Shown: positions 11,440-24,800, numbered from the stretch's first letter. The stretch is DNA of 64,000 bases from Rhododendron vialii (GCF_030253575.1 NC_080562.1:43377852-43441851), one strand, 5' to 3'. Numbers and translations: made by a program. The notes: generated by a model from the sequence alone, not told the origin.

Positions 11440-11741
11440 TTAGTCTCGGATCCCACAGAAATGTGTAGTTAAGAAGAGGCACGCGGTGCCCTAGCAGCAT
11501 TGAATAATTTTTCCTAAGACACGCGCGCTGAAGTAAGCGGGTTCCACCAGTGCAAGCAAGGATTTTTAAAAGCAATATGTGCTTTTTGTGGCAAGGGGTA
11601 CTACTGGAAACTCCCATAAAAAATTCTCCCCAAATTCGACCGTTGTAGGTTTCAAAATCCACCCGACCGTTTCAATAGAAAGCGCTCCACCCATCTCTCT
11701 CTCCCTCCCTGTCTCGCCGAGATTCTCTCCCCGTAACCCCC

Positions 11742-11770
11742 CGCCTCTTCTCTCTCTCTCTCTCTCTCTC
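11742..11770 (+). repeat. CT-rich microsatellite in the 5' UTR
   Basis: A (CT)n tract lies just upstream of the ATG at 11780. Pyrimidine-rich 5' leaders of this type are common in plant genes. Confidence 0.8.
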
Positions 11771-11779
11771 ATATATTCA

Positions 11780-12388
11780 ATGGCTGATCAGACCAGCAAC
11801 ACATCGATAATGGAGTCAAAGCCTGCACACCCACTCCACCAAATCGCAGAAACCCCAACCCACAAGCTCCTTCTCAAGCAATGGCTCAAAGAAGAAGAAC
11901 TAATTCTCAATCGAACAGCCCTCAAAGAGACCCAAATCGACTCCGTCCGTAAGGAACTAACCCAACTGTACTCCTTCTTCTTCCTCTTCCACTCCACCGC
12001 GTTAGTCCTCCTCTTCAGCGCTTCCTCGAGGGGCCCGCAGTCCTCATCCTGCCACAGATCTTGGATACCCTCTCTCTGTTCCCTCCTCCTCTCTCTCGGG
12101 ATGATCTGGGCCGTCCGGTACAAGACCGACGTGGAGGGTCACTTGGAGAAGCTGTTGGAGAGGGAGAAAGAGGATGGGAAGCTGTTGGCCAAGTGTGTTG
12201 AGGAGTTAAAGAGAAAAGGGGTGGAGTTTGATTTGTTGAAGGAAGTTGATGCGCTGAGAAGGGCTAAGAGTTTGAGGGTGGAAGCGAAAGCCGTTCGGAA
12301 GTGGTCAGCCAGGGACTTTGTTTGTCTGTTTTTCTTCACAGTTTCTTGCCTTGTTCTGGGTCTTACAAGGGTCATTCTCTGTAGTTAG
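11780..12388 (+). CDS. Conserved plant membrane protein of unknown function
   Basis: 202-aa intronless frame starting MADQTSNTSI. The ATG at 11780 is preferred over upstream in-frame codons because those would translate the CT-rich leader. A hydrophilic segment, HPLHQIAETPTHKLLLKQWL (about residues 20-40), is followed by a charged helix (EEELILNRTALKETQIDSVR). Then come two hydrophobic segments (about 75-87 and 103-120), a coiled-coil-like charged region (VEGHLEKLLEREKEDGK to LRRAKSLRVEAKAVRK) and a C-terminal membrane segment (FVCLFFFTVSCLVLGLTRVI). This suggests a small multi-pass or tail-anchored protein. I recognise the layout as a plant-specific uncharacterised family but cannot assign a role. 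Confidence 0.8.
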   Translation: MADQTSNTSIMESKPAHPLHQIAETPTHKLLLKQWLKEEELILNRTALKETQIDSVRKELTQLYSFFFLFHSTALVLLFSASSRGPQSSSCHRSWIPSLCSLLLSLGMIWAVRYKTDVEGHLEKLLEREKEDGKLLAKCVEELKRKGVEFDLLKEVDALRRAKSLRVEAKAVRKWSARDFVCLFFFTVSCLVLGLTRVILCS

Positions 12389-13732
12389 GGGTTAGATATT
12401 GGGTTTGGGCAAAAGGGTAATTGTTTTTTTTTTTTCTCTCTGGAAGTTGAATTAAAATTGTTTTTGGGATGGTAGAGCTTCATGGTTAATGGGATTACAT
12501 AGCAAAACATAGGCAATTGGAGGAAAGAGGGGAAAGTAGAACACACTGTTCTGATCTTGTATTTTGTGGAAGTTCATTTTGGTTCTATCGAATAAATTTT
12601 CCATTCTGCAAGTTTATGGGTGTGGAATGCAAGTTCTTTTTGTGTTTGCTAGTTGCAACTGTATATGATACCGGTCCTTTTTCCCTGTCACTTCTTGTTC
12701 ACTTTGCTTTTGGGAAAATTGTGTTGTAGGCTAGGAGCGTGCTATGTTTTTGATTGTTTTCTATTGGTATTCCTTTCGTAGATCTGCTAGATGATGAACA
12801 AAGAAGAAAATTACTACTATGCTTGATTAAATAGGTTAACACAAACAACTTTCCTCTCTCCGTTGTCATAGTTGTTAGCTTGAGATTTTGCATAGGCTAA
12901 TAGTTAGTATATAGTTTCTCAACAGTTGTTAGTTTGCAGCTTGCATTACGTAGGCGTCAAAGCAGCATGGGTAGATTGTATACTTATTACTTTGGCTTGA
13001 CAAACTTAGGCCAATACTTTGGCTTGATTTTGTGCCGGTGTGTGTACGTAATTATGTATGTGTATCCGTCAACCCAAAACCTGTACTACATCAACCAGGA
13101 TACATGTAGGTCATACTATCGTTGAGTAAGTGCAGTGATTCAGGTAAATAAGGCAAAGAGTGCAATGATAAATGTGTGATCCAAAGGTGGTTTGGTGAAA
13201 CAAATGGCCTGACACAGTGGTTTAGTACAATTTGTGCATGTCCACATCTATACATGTATGATCTAATGGTTGTTTCAATAGAAAGTAGAAACATATATAG
13301 TAACCCCGGTCTCTCAAGGAACTAAAAGAATCACAAGGAAGAAGAAAGGGTCCAACCTATTAAATAGGTTTCGATATAAGCTCTAACGAAGCAGCAATAT
13401 GTTTTAGCTATCCCCTTCACCAAATATGCATTAGAAGCAACTCCATTAGAGAACGCCAAAGATAAATGACCTTGAATTAATTAGAAAATCTTTCAACATC
13501 CAGAAGGTGACATTCATTAGTCGATCTAAGGTTTGTGTTTGTGCTACCACTTTCTGAATGATTGTTTTATTCTTGCAAGCAATGCTAGTTAGCTTCTCTT
13601 GTAACACCTCATGTACTTGTCAATTACTGTTGTAACAAAAAAAAAATGCCATACAAGAAACTGAATCCACATTTCATAAAAAATATGTTGACTAGTTGCC
13701 ACAAGTAACTGATGGCAGAGGTTATAACACAA
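12389..13732. other. Intergenic, no gene seen
   Basis: Holds the 3' flank of the membrane-protein gene and the 3' flank of the convergent transporter gene. Only short spurious frames are visible, and no repeat with clear ends. Confidence 0.6.
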
Positions 13733-15683
13733 TCAAGAACCGTCTACAAGTTGAGCAATAGAAAACCAAGTCCCGAAAATTCCAGCAACAGTTCCAAATA
13801 TGATTATCCCCGTGATACAAATTGTCTTGTAACTCCAACTCTGATTATAGGAATCAGAAATCTTCAAGTAGAAAAGGCATGGAAGCAGGAATGAAGCCAA
13901 AACAACAAAGATCGATCCAACAATGGCCATTAGTGACTCAAAATGGGGAAATACACAAGCCAAAACAACTGTGCTTAGTAAAAGTGCCATTCTGATAAGT
14001 ATCTTAATAGGTCTCCAGTTCTTGTAATTTTCTGGTAGCCCACTTTCTATGCCATTTGCCACTGGAGTTAACATCAACGCGTACCTTGTAATCGGTATGA
14101 GTAAAGTGGTGTAAATTGCTACTTCTGCACTTGCCTTGCCCGTTGGCAGATTTAACGTGATTTGTGATTCAACAGTATCCCCATACATGAGATACCCAAC
14201 TATGGCCATTGACAAGTAAGTGATGGTTGTGACAGTAAAGCCAGATAACAATACCTGAAACAGCAAAACGAAAAAAATGTGAGCTTTTTAAATCTTTTGT
14301 GGATTAAATACCCTTAAGATCCTCAGAGTAGGCATTGCAGAGTTTTGGTTGCTATAGTTGAATCTCTTTCAGGTATCCCTTTGTGTTATGCCATTACTTT
14401 AACAAATGAATGAGGCGTGTTTTCTTTTTTTGGTGCTACGGAATTAAGGGGTGTTAGTGGAAGAAGTACCTCACCCTCACACAGAAAGCAAGTTGCACTA
14501 GTGCCCCCAAATTTGCAGTTTGAGGTACTTTTTAGTCCCCATGTTTGCAAAAGACCCTAGACTCCTTAATAATTTGGACAACGTCAGCTATGATTGCCAC
14601 TTGAACATACATTTCACATTCCTAGTACAAGTTCACAGAATAGAACATGACGAATCAACTTAACTCATACATACATTCAGGTCTATTAGTATATGTTGTC
14701 CTTGTTTCCGGTCAAACTATGACATTGACTTCTACATCTATCTTTATAGTTCATACATCTTGCTACTACTAGTAAGAAGGTATGGAGAAGAACAAGAAAT
14801 CAAAACAGTACCAAATAATTGTGTGATTGATTGAGAAAAGGTTTATGTGACTTCTCTTAAGGTCAATATAGCTGCAGTTGTTTACCTTACTAAACTGATA
14901 TGGATCTTGCATGGAAGTATACACAGAAGGGACTACCGGATGCCCAGCAAAGCAAACAATGTACAAGCTGACTGCGGTAGGAATTCCACCAACATTTAAC
15001 AATTTTCCTTTTGCACTGAAACCAACACCGTTGATTGCTCCAACACAAACAACAGACGCGAGAATAATAAGGCATGAAAACACCCCAGTGGCAGAAACAT
15101 AGGAGAGTACGCCCAGATCAGTTAAGAGCATTGATGGCAAAATCACAAGCGCGGCTATTATAACAAACGACTGCATTCCAGGTATAGTTAGTGTTCCCAA
15201 TCTGATCAAAAATTTTGGGAAGAGTTTGTGCAAGTTATCCCCTTCTAGTATCAGAAGTCCAATAGCTACAAGGTACAACTCTGAGTTCATGATAATTGAG
15301 ACTATGAGTCGGCCTTTTTTACCGAGCGCACGCTCAGAAATGTCAAGGTAGTTTCTGATAGACGGATCAGCATCCAAACAGGTCTTCAGTAACAGTCCAG
15401 TGGAAAATGCCATCGCAGCAACTAGGAAGAATAGTAGTAAGCTCAACCATCCACCACTTGAGAGGGCATAAGGAACAGTAAGAAGACCAATCCCTGGAAA
15501 ATTAACCAATGCCACAAATTAGAGTTTTTGGGCTGAAAGAAAAGGATACATAGTTGTATATAGATGGACACATGTGCATTGTGATCAGTGGTTACCAAGA
15601 AATGCATTTGTAGTGTTGAAGCAAGCTTTCAAGAAACTTGAACCTGTACTCTGAGTCAGTGGGGTCCGCAACTCGCTTGCCAT
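13733..15683 (-). CDS. AVT1-like vacuolar amino-acid transporter (AAAP family)
   Basis: Three exons on the minus strand: 15596-15683, 14886-15493 and 13733-14254, joined by GT/AG introns with consistent phase to give 405 aa. The start MASELRTPLTQSTG leads into SSFLKACFNTTNAFLGIGLL and TVPYALSSGGWL. This is the AVT1/AAAP signature of TM1, where an unwound glycine-rich helix binds the amino acid. About ten or eleven hydrophobic segments follow, including YLVAIGLLILEGDNL, YIVCFAGHPVVPSVYTSM, MAIVGYLMYG and the terminal IIFGTVAGIFGTWFS. The family moves neutral amino acids across the vacuolar membrane by proton antiport. The length fits the short AVT1 members, which lack the long acidic N-terminus. 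An alternative upstream ATG at 15783 is in a different frame and was rejected. Confidence 0.87.
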
Positions 15684-18440
15684 TATGCAATTTTCCTTCA
15701 AAAAAGTGCTTGGATTGATATGATGAGTAGTTGACGAAAATCTTCATATCAGATCCATAACTTGAGGTTGTTCTACAATCCATATGATTGCAAATAACGA
15801 TACAAACTAGAAAGGATGCAGAAAAGTCGAAAGGCCTTGGGGGATAGAAACCTTTATTTTGGTCAACAATGGGCCACCTGTGAGCATTGTGGACGCCGCC
15901 TTCTTATTTTGCAAAAGTTTTAATGGCCGATCCCGTTATCGATATGAAAGTAGAAGAATAGGTGGTTGTGTAAGTGCTATGTTACTCAGACACGGGTTCG
16001 TGAATCGGATACAGGTGTATATTTAAGGATCGGGCGCATCAAGCCTGAAAATAGAGAACGTGGATATGTATCCAAATTTGGATATATGCCACCTAAGTTT
16101 CAAAATATTTTTATTTGGTTAGATATGTAAATGAAAAAACTGATTTTCATGTCCCAGAAAAAGTAGAGTACAAGGAACGGGAAGACTTCAAGGTGTTTGG
16201 GTTTTTAGCCAGTTTTTTTGTGTTGTCGCTTCTCCCATTCAAAGCACTGCAACTAAAATGGTTTCCAAATCGATACAAAACTTCAACTAGAAGTTAAGTT
16301 TCATCAACAGATTCTAAGCTTTTTCCTGAAAATATCAAGAAAGATCAAGTCAAGTAGTTATGGGGAAAAAAAAAACACTCAGCCGCATCCGGATTTACGC
16401 AGCTGTGTACCTGTGTCGGTGTCATGTCATGTCAAAACGGGTACTCGGCCGAAAACACCAAGAATAAGCAAAATCGTTTGGCTGCTAATTTTCTCATTTG
16501 CTGTTTTTCTTTTGTAAGCATTAATCAATTCAGGAGCTACTAAACATTCTTGTTTGCCTACTTTTAGCGAACGAGCCCTGTGCTGTTTGGCACCCTGACT
16601 AGGTTTCCTAATCTGCATTAAAAGGTTCATTCCAGTATCATTTCCACACAGCTCCAATGTAGCTTATTACTATGTTGACCAAAAAAGTGGGCAATAATAC
16701 GCAGTGCTCTTGTTTTTTTTAACAGAAAAGCTAGTTAAAATATACCGACCGAGCTGATTTTTTAGCATAATATTATTGAAATAGTGATAATCGTGAGAGA
16801 AAAAAATGCTGGAACTTACCTTACAAGGTGAAAAATTAGATAGCCAGTTGATCTGAGGATATATAGTAACCTTCAGACTTGAGCAATTGCAGAAGGAAGA
16901 ACATAAAGAGGAGATATTACGTGAAGCTCAACTTTTGCAGAAGTAAGTTGGAGGTGAATAATAAATACATGCCTAAGGCATGGAATCGGTGCATATTTAT
17001 TAATGGACTTAAATTTAAGGTCAGTTGAAATTCATTCATCAGTGTCAATCTGAGTTGTTGCTTTTCCATGCAATTAATGTGCATGTCTAAAAGTACACTA
17101 TTGCAGAATTTATCAACTACCAGTCACCATGTGATCAACTGCCTTCTTTGCTACCATTCTCCTCAAGATTGCAGATTTTGTTATACCCTTGTTACCAATA
17201 GTGATTTAATTAGCACCACATACGCATCCATTTAATTTGGACATCATCCATGGTAGTAAAATTCGAAAAGCATACTACTTTCCTTGAACTCCTTGTTGAT
17301 TTAGATAACATCTTCAACACTGTTTAATTACCCGCTAATTAAGATGTCCTTCCTTGTGATCACGACGACCATCATGAAGATGTCCGCCACCCATACAAAG
17401 GCCGTGACAGAATTGATGACAACTGCTATTTGTCCTGACGCTATTGGAGCCATACCCTTGCACTATTTGCACTTTGATTGGCTCCACCCATCGCTACTCT
17501 AACGAATCGAGTGAGAATTTCAACTCGTTCTATTTCAGTTCCTATGTTCTCATAACCATAGGTGGATAGCTAAGGTTGCTATGCAAGATTATTTGAAGTT
17601 TTTCGCCGGCTTGGAATAAATGCCGAAACAAAACATGGAATTATTTTGGAGGCAAATGCTAAGCAAGACATGTTTGAAAAACTCTTTTTACTTGCTAAGG
17701 CATCATGCAACAATGACACTCTGAAGCGTAAAATGGGTCCTACTTAGATGTAACGATCAAGCGAAATCATGCAAGATAAAGTTCATTAAATTTTGTAGAG
17801 CATAAATGTTCGAAGTTTTTCAATAGTAGGTCATAGAACTATGGGCTATCTCACCTATTGGTTAACCCAACTCTGCCACCCTACGTTACCGGACTCTGGT
17901 GTCAATAAAAGGCGTGTCCATTAAGTTCTAGCTTCCTATTTGCAACCCTAGTCAATTGATATTTTGTTAGGCCTGGTCACAGGGTGGAACCGTAGAAACA
18001 AACGGTAAACATGTGACTCTGGAGCATATCATTGAGAGAACAGTCGGTCACTCAGGTCAGGGGAAGTACAAGAAAGACCAGAATACAAACAAACACAGAC
18101 AACATGAAAGATGCGAATGACAAAAGAAAAGGGATGGGGACCAATTTCATCTTTATGACTAGGGGACAAAGATTAGATGCGTTCGTGGGGTTGCATTTCC
18201 AATAACACATGTATAAAGCTTTGTGGGCATAAGCTTTTTCTCCTTTGATTGGTATACCTTTCAAGCTCAGCAAAAGTGATGGCAAGAATGACATGAGCAA
18301 TCTTCTGGGTCCATGCTCTACAGACTTGATAACAAACCTTCGAGCTGCTCATCGTTCCATACAATTACAGATTATGACGATTACATCACCTTTTTTTCTT
18401 CTCTCTTCTTTTTTTCTTTTCATTTTGCACATATATTTGG
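15684..18440. other. Intergenic; includes an old duplicated flank
   Basis: No gene is recognised. About 17930-18080 is similar to 45390-45520 (shared CATTGAGAGAACAG and neighbouring words), so it is part of the duplicated 3' flank of the receptor-kinase unit. About 15980-16430 has ACACGGG/ACCTGTGTCGGTGTC-like words at opposite ends, which may be the ends of an unidentified MITE. The borders are unclear. Confidence 0.5.
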
Positions 18441-18917
18441 TTAAGGATCATCATTTAGCCTGCCGGCCTGCGACCCGCCCAAACCCCTCTCGGCCCGTCG
18501 GGCTATTTCCTGGCCCGAGCCCAACCAACGGTCAGGCTAGCCTAACCCGAATTATTCATGGGCCAGGCTTGGGCCTAGGGATTTTTGCTGGGCCCACCCG
18601 CGAGACCTGCCTGATAGCCCGAAAATCACCCTAAGGGTATTTTCCTCCCTCACCCTCCCTCTACTGAACTCCTCATCTATGATGTAAATCCCCATACTCT
18701 CTTTGTACATAAACATACACATGTATTTGTGAGTAAGCATTACACCAAAAAAAAAAAGAGTCAAAAAAAAAAACTAAAATAATCACCAAATCAACTAGTC
18801 AGGGCCGCCCGATTGTTGGCCAGCCCGGCTCTCAAAAAAAGCCCGCTCGGCCTAGCCCATGAACAGGCTTGGGTAGTGATTTGCAGGCTGGGCCGGCTAG
18901 GCCCGATGATGACCCTT
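18441..18917. mobile_element. hAT-like MITE in the duplicated flank
   Basis: The ends TTAAGGATCATCAT and, read from the other side, AAGGGTCATCAT are imperfect inverted repeats that continue through GCC-T-GCCGG. The flanks ATATTTGG (18433-18440) and ATATTTGA (18918-18925) form an 8-bp duplication with one mismatch, the length typical of hAT. GGCCCG-rich subterminal motifs lie near both ends. The equivalent position downstream of copy B (about 45.5 kb) lacks this insert. Confidence 0.6.
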
Positions 18918-19778
18918 ATATTTGATTGGAATAGTTATTACGCTTCAAACACAGTAGAAAAAACCATATACTGGAGCATTAGGCTTCAGGGGTGGTAAGT
19001 GGGAACTGGGAATATTCAAGCAAGAATCAGTTGGGATTTACTGTTTCATCCCACTTGACCTTAGGTGCTCATCAAAATCTCATATGCCTAATATCCGAGG
19101 TCGGCCACGCACTTAACGAGTTCCTTTACTGGAACCAATCACTGTCTAATTTGATATCCTTTTTTTCGTACTTGATACAAGACAAAAGTCAATCTAAATT
19201 CGCAGCAGCAATAACGGAAAAACAACAATATATAGATAAGAAGTCTCATATCATGTATTCCAGGAGGAAATTTCACTGTTTCTTCCTTGAAGCAAAAGCA
19301 ATCTTCACCTACCTTCTCCGATGGTCTCTTGAAGCATAGGTCCAGTGGCATTTATGGGTGAAAGGTCCGGATCAGCCACCATGCTTGTATTAGTAGATGA
19401 GCTATAGTGGCTATACTTATCTTTAGAAGCTGGAGTATCAGGAGTTATAAATCCTGTTGCATCATCAAGTTTCCATTCAGTCATGTATCCAGGCCGCGAA
19501 ATTACAGAACTAACTTCGATGTCTCCTGAAAGCATTGCCACTGCACGTGACATGGATGGGCGTAGCTGTGGGGACGTCTGGGTGCACAAAAGAGCTACTC
19601 CTATCACTCGTTTTACTTCCTTCTCATTGAATTCCGATAAATTTGCATCAACTAACTCAACTTCGTGGTTGCTTTCGTGAAGATGCCAAGCCTAAAAGGA
19701 GCAAAGAATGAAATATGTCACAAAATCCAAGATGGGAGGAATTATACAAGCACTGAATTATGTAATTGAAGTGGGCAG

Positions 19779-19890
19779 CCCATGTTGGGTGCGTGGATGC
19801 TCAGAACCAGAATCTGTGGGTTGTGGAGTCAAATGCCCATGTTGGGTGCGTGGATGTGCAGAGCCAGAATCTGTGAGTTGTGGAGTCAAA
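19779..19890. repeat. 57-bp direct duplication in the last intron of copy A
   Basis: Two near-identical copies of a unit starting GCCCATGTTGGGTGCGTGG. Copy B has a single related copy near 46310. Noncoding. Confidence 0.75.
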
Positions 19891-21445
19891 TACCAAGATC
19901 CATATGATTATGTCGTTTGTGGTAATAATAGAGGGCACAGATTGTGATTCCTTTGGGCAATTTTGCAGTATCTGTTGGGTAATTTGTAGAATACCAGACA
20001 AGATCGTATCTATTCTAAGGCGTGTTTCCAACTCGGTACTTGTCACAAGCTACCTCTGGCCATGTGGATCATATATGGATTGCATTTCCTGCAAATCTCA
20101 ATGGTAGAGCCATACCATGCCTTTAAATTTGCAGAAACACAGAAATGATAAGGGATGTTTTTTTCTCCATAGCATTTCAACGAATCACATTTGTTTTCGT
20201 TGCATGAAACCGTAGTATAATTGGGAAGCTATAAAAGAGTTTGGCTAGCAAAAAAAATATTAAGGGAAAGAGAACTTAACCACCTTAGAATAACCTTATC
20301 TCCCCAAGCTAAAAGAGGAATAACCTTCCATTTATTCCTCCTGTTTATACGATTTTGTGTCCAAAGGACCAAAACAATGAGAAAACTGTAGCTAAGCCTT
20401 TATCATAGTATAATTAGCTCTGTGAAAACTTCATTTTTTGGTCCAAAAGAATTAGCAAAGTCCCAAATATGTAACCTCTTTAACTTTGCTACATTTCATT
20501 AACAAAGTTCAAATGGGTTTTGAAAAAGTACTTTTCTTGCTTTTGAGAGCATTACCTAGGTGATGTTAGTCATTTATCCATATAGTGACTTTATCAATAA
20601 CCCTATCTGCATAAGCAAATGCTGCTCACATGTAAATGATATCACATACTAAGGAGACAAGCCAGTGATTTTCCTCATTTGTTTCAAGTTTCATGTAAAC
20701 TAGTCCTCCAGCAGATATATATCACAGAAGGGAATGATTCAATTTTCACGAGACATAAAAATCTCGCCTAGTTTTTCAACATACAAGGATGTTTCTTCTT
20801 TTTCCAGAAGTGACTATACAAACGTGCAGCTCAACCATGATCACAACCAGTACTGTACCCACAGCTAAAGTGAATATGCATGCTATTGCAATGCTTCAAA
20901 GAAATAAAATTTATTGAGTGGAAAACGGAAGTGATAAAAGAATCTTTTTCCTTTTTTTGCTTACTAAAAGAAGAGTTATGTCATACCCACTCAAGAAGAT
21001 ATATCTTTTCTTCTTCCAAGCTTGAGTCAGAATTTGGCCTTCCACTGACAATCTCAAGAGCTACAACACCAAATCCATATACATCGGCCTTTTCAGTAAG
21101 CAGCCCACGCATCGCATACTCAGGTGCAAGATACCCACTGCACCAACCATAACAAGTAATCGCTGCTACGATGTTACTTCAGCTATAAAAAAATACCAAG
21201 ATATACAGAGATTGACTGCAGAGAATCTTACACTGTCCCAGCAACACAAGTACTAATGTGTGTCTTTGTGTCATCATAAAGTTTGGCCAAACCAAAATCA
21301 GAAATTTTGGAGTTGAGATCAAGGTCAAGAAGAATATTGCTGGCTTTCACATCTCTGTGTACTACGCGAAGCCGTGATTCCTCATGAAGATAAGCCAGAC
21401 CCCTTGCTACTCCCAAGCATATATCAAAACGAATGGGCCAGCTAA

Positions 21446-21777
21446 TGTTGGGAATGCCTTGTTTATGCCTTGTATTCTTTAGTCCCACATTGGTTAACTA
21501 TGTTGCTCCTATTTATGTAGCCTATTATAAATAGGGCTTTTGGGGAACTTCTATTGTATCCTTTTGGGGCTGTCATATTGGTGGCCTTTCTAGACGAGTT
21601 ACGGATCATAGCCGGCTCTTTGTATCTCTTCTTCACGTTGGTTAGTGAATCCTCTCCCTCCTCGCCCGTGGACGTACCCAACTTGGGGAACCACGTATAT
21701 CTTGTGTCTTTGTGATTTCTTGTTTAGTTTTTTCAATTTCTCGTTCTTAGCTTGCGTTTATAGCGTTCGTTACAACA
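21446..21777 (+). repeat. 5' LTR of the copia element
   Basis: 332 bp, TG...CA ends. It contains a TATA box TATAAATAG at 21526-21534 that would start the element's transcript. A short antisense frame within it is identical to that in the 3' LTR, supporting LTR identity. Confidence 0.95.
21526..21534 (+). promoter_or_regulatory. TATA box in the copia 5' LTR
   Basis: TATAAATAG about 80 bp into the LTR; the 3' LTR repeats it at 25953-25961. It is the likely core promoter of the retrotransposon RNA. Confidence 0.7.
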
Positions 21778-21780
21778 AAT

Positions 21781-21792
21781 TGGTATCAGAGC
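21781..21792 (+). other. Primer binding site (initiator tRNA-Met)
   Basis: TGGTATCAGAGC, the standard plant LTR-retrotransposon priming site, lies 3 nt downstream of the 5' LTR. Confidence 0.93.
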
Positions 21793-21833
21793 CTTAGGTT
21801 GCAAAAACTAGGGTTTCGTTTCCGATTGTGGCT

Positions 21834-24800
21834 ATGGCGGCTAAATTCGAGATTGCGAAGTTTGATGGGCAGAGCAGCAGTTTCAGTCTTTGGAGAGTAA
21901 AGATGAAGGCTTTGTTAACCCAACAAGGATTGCACAAGGTTTTGTTAGGCAAGACTAGTTCTGGAATCAAAGAGGAAGATTGGGATGATATGGATGCCAA
22001 AGCTCTAAGTTCTATTCAGTTGAGTCTGGCAGATGACGTTCTTCGCGAGGTGGAAGAAGAAACTTCAGCAGCAGGAATTTGGCTGAAGTTGGAAGGCATA
22101 TATATGACGAAGTCGCTCACCAACAGGTTATATCTCAAACAACGTCTTTATACATTTCGTATGCGAGAAGGTATACCTGTTAAAGATCATTTAGACGAGT
22201 TCAACCGTATTATTATGGATCTGAAAAATATTGATAGTAAAATTGAGGATGAGGACCAAGCCCTAATTTTGCTATGTTCTTTACCACTTTCGTATGAGCA
22301 CTTTGTTACAACCCTATTGTATGGCAAAGACACAATATCTATGGAGGATGTTAAGGCCAGCCTTTATTCGAAAGAATTGAGGAAAAAAGTGTCAGGTGAG
22401 GGTGATGCACATGCGGAGGGTTTGTTTGTTAGGGGAAGAACAACAGGAAGGGAGGAGTCGAGTAATAGGGGAAGATCCAGGTCATCAGGTAAGAAGAAGG
22501 GAAAGTGTAATTATTGCAAGAAACCCGGGCACTGGAAAAGTGACTGTTTAAAACTCAAGGAGAAGGAAAAAGAAGACCAGAAAGGGGGTAAAGTAATTGC
22601 TGGAATTGCTGAAAGTTCAGATGAGTCAGATAATGTGTTATCAGTTACAGAGGGCGATTCTCGCTCTAATACCGAGTGGGTTCTAGATTCTGGATGTTCA
22701 TACCATATGTGTCCGCATAGAGAGTGGTTTTCTACTTATAAGGCGGTCAATGGTGGTACAGTTTTGATGGGCAACAACATGGCCTGTAAGACTGTTGGTT
22801 CAGGAACGATTCAGCTTAGGATGCATGATGGTATTGTTAGGACTTTATCTGAGGTTCGACATGTTCCGGATTTGAAGAAAAATCTTATATCCCTGGGTGC
22901 TCTTGATTCTCATGGTTGCAAATTCCTCGGTGAAGGTGGAGTTTTGAAAGTCTCAAGGGGTGCATTAGTACTGATGAAGGGTCAGAAGCGTGGTAACCTC
23001 TATACACTCCAGGGCAGTACAGTTATAGGTGCTGCAGCAACGGTTGCTTCATCCAAGGTTTCAGATTCAGAGTTGACTCGTTTGTGGCATATGCGCCTTG
23101 GGCATATGAGCGAGAGGGGGATGACAGTTTTGAGCAAACAGGGTTTGCTATGTGGCCAGAAAATTGAGAAGCTGGATTTCTGTGAGCATTGTGTTTACGG
23201 CAAGCAGTGCAGGGTAAAATTCAGTACAGCTGTTCATCGCACCAAAGGCACGGTGGATTATTTTCACTCGGATCTTTGGGGTCCCGCAGAGGTAACTTCT
23301 AAAGGTGGTTTTCGATATTTTATGAGTATTATAGATGATTTCTCTCGTAAAGTTTGGGTGTATATGTTGAAACATAAGAGTGACGCCTTTAATACATTCA
23401 AACAGTTTAAAACTTTGATTGAGAATCAGACTGGTAAGAAAATAAAACGTTTGAGAACTGACAATGGTATGGAGTTTTGTCTTGGTGAGTTTGATAGGTT
23501 CTGCAGTGATGAGGGCATTGTGAGGCATCACACAGTGAGAAAAACCCCTCAGCAGAATGGTGTGGCTGAACGAATGAACAGGACTCTTTTGGAGAAGGCA
23601 CGTTGTATGTTGTCCAATTCCGGATTGGGCAAAGAATTTTGGGCTGAAGCCGTTTCCACAACATGCTATTTGGTGAACAGGTCTCCGTCGACTGCTATTG
23701 AGTGTAAGACTCCGTTTGAGGTATGGTCAGGTCATCCAGCTGATTATTCTGTGTTGCGTGTTTTTGGGTGTCCAGCTTACGCTCATGTCAATGAGGGTAA
23801 ATTGGAGCCACGGGCCAAGAAGTGTATTTTCTTGGGTTATGCAGCAGGTGTCAAAGGGTACAGGTTATGGTGCTCTGATGATTTGAAGTTTTTGATCAGT
23901 AGGGATGTGACTTTTGATGAAAATTATCTGATTAAGGGGTCTAAGCAGGTTGATGATACAGTTCAGGAACATAGTGTTCCAAAGCAGGTGGAGTTTATGG
24001 GTGAATCTTTCGACTCAGGGAAGAAGCATATTGAGAAGCAAATTGAAGAGGAGTTCAAGAGTTCAGACACAGAGGTTGATGCGTTAGTTGAGCAACCACG
24101 CACTATTGCTAAAGATAGGCCAAGGAGGGAGATTCGGCCTCCTGAAAGGTATTCGGCTTATTCTGAGATGGTGGCCTATGCTTTATCAGTTGCTGAAACA
24201 GTTGAGTATGAGGAGCCTTCAAGCTATACGGAAGCTATTTTGAGCGCTGAGTCTGCACAGTGGTTTGTTGCTATGAATGAGGAGATTGAGTCTCTTCAGA
24301 AGAATCAGACATGGGAGTTAGTAGAACCGCTGAAAGGGAAGAGGATTGTTGGATGCAAGTGGATCTTCAAGCGCAAACCAGGTATTCCAGGGGTAGAAGA
24401 CGCTCGGTTTAAAGCTCGGCTAGTGGCGAAAGGATACAGCCAGAAGGAGGGTGTTGATTACAATGAGGTATTTTCACCAGTTGTAAAACATAGTTCCATT
24501 CGCACTTTACTTGCTATTGTTGCATGTTATGATCTTGAGTTAGAGCAACTTGATGTCAAAACTGCGTTTTTGCACGGCGAGCTTGAAGAACAGATTTATA
24601 TGCGTCAGCCTGAGGGATTTGTTGTTTCTGGTAAGGAGGATCACGTTTGTTTACTTCGTAAGTCTTTGTATGGCCTCAAACAATCCCCTAGGCAGTGGTA
24701 TAAGCGGTTTGATACTTTTATGATAAGCCAGTCATATTCTAGGAGTGAGTATGACAGTTGTGTGTATTTTCGAAAACTTTCAGATGGTTCATTTGTTTAT

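Noticed and set aside
11579-11779. N-terminal extension of the membrane protein
   Set aside because: The extension would translate the CT-rich leader; the ATG at 11780 gives the sensible N-terminus.
15592-15783. 63-aa minus-strand frame as the first exon of the transporter
   Set aside because: It is out of frame with the AVT1 signature; the frame starting at 15683 joins the next exon with correct phase.
21463-21681. 72-aa antisense frame found twice (also 25890-26108)
   Set aside because: It is the LTR sequence read on the other strand; useful only as evidence of LTR identity.
21828-21833. Start of gag-pol at 21828
   Set aside because: The codon there is GTG; the first ATG in frame is at 21834.
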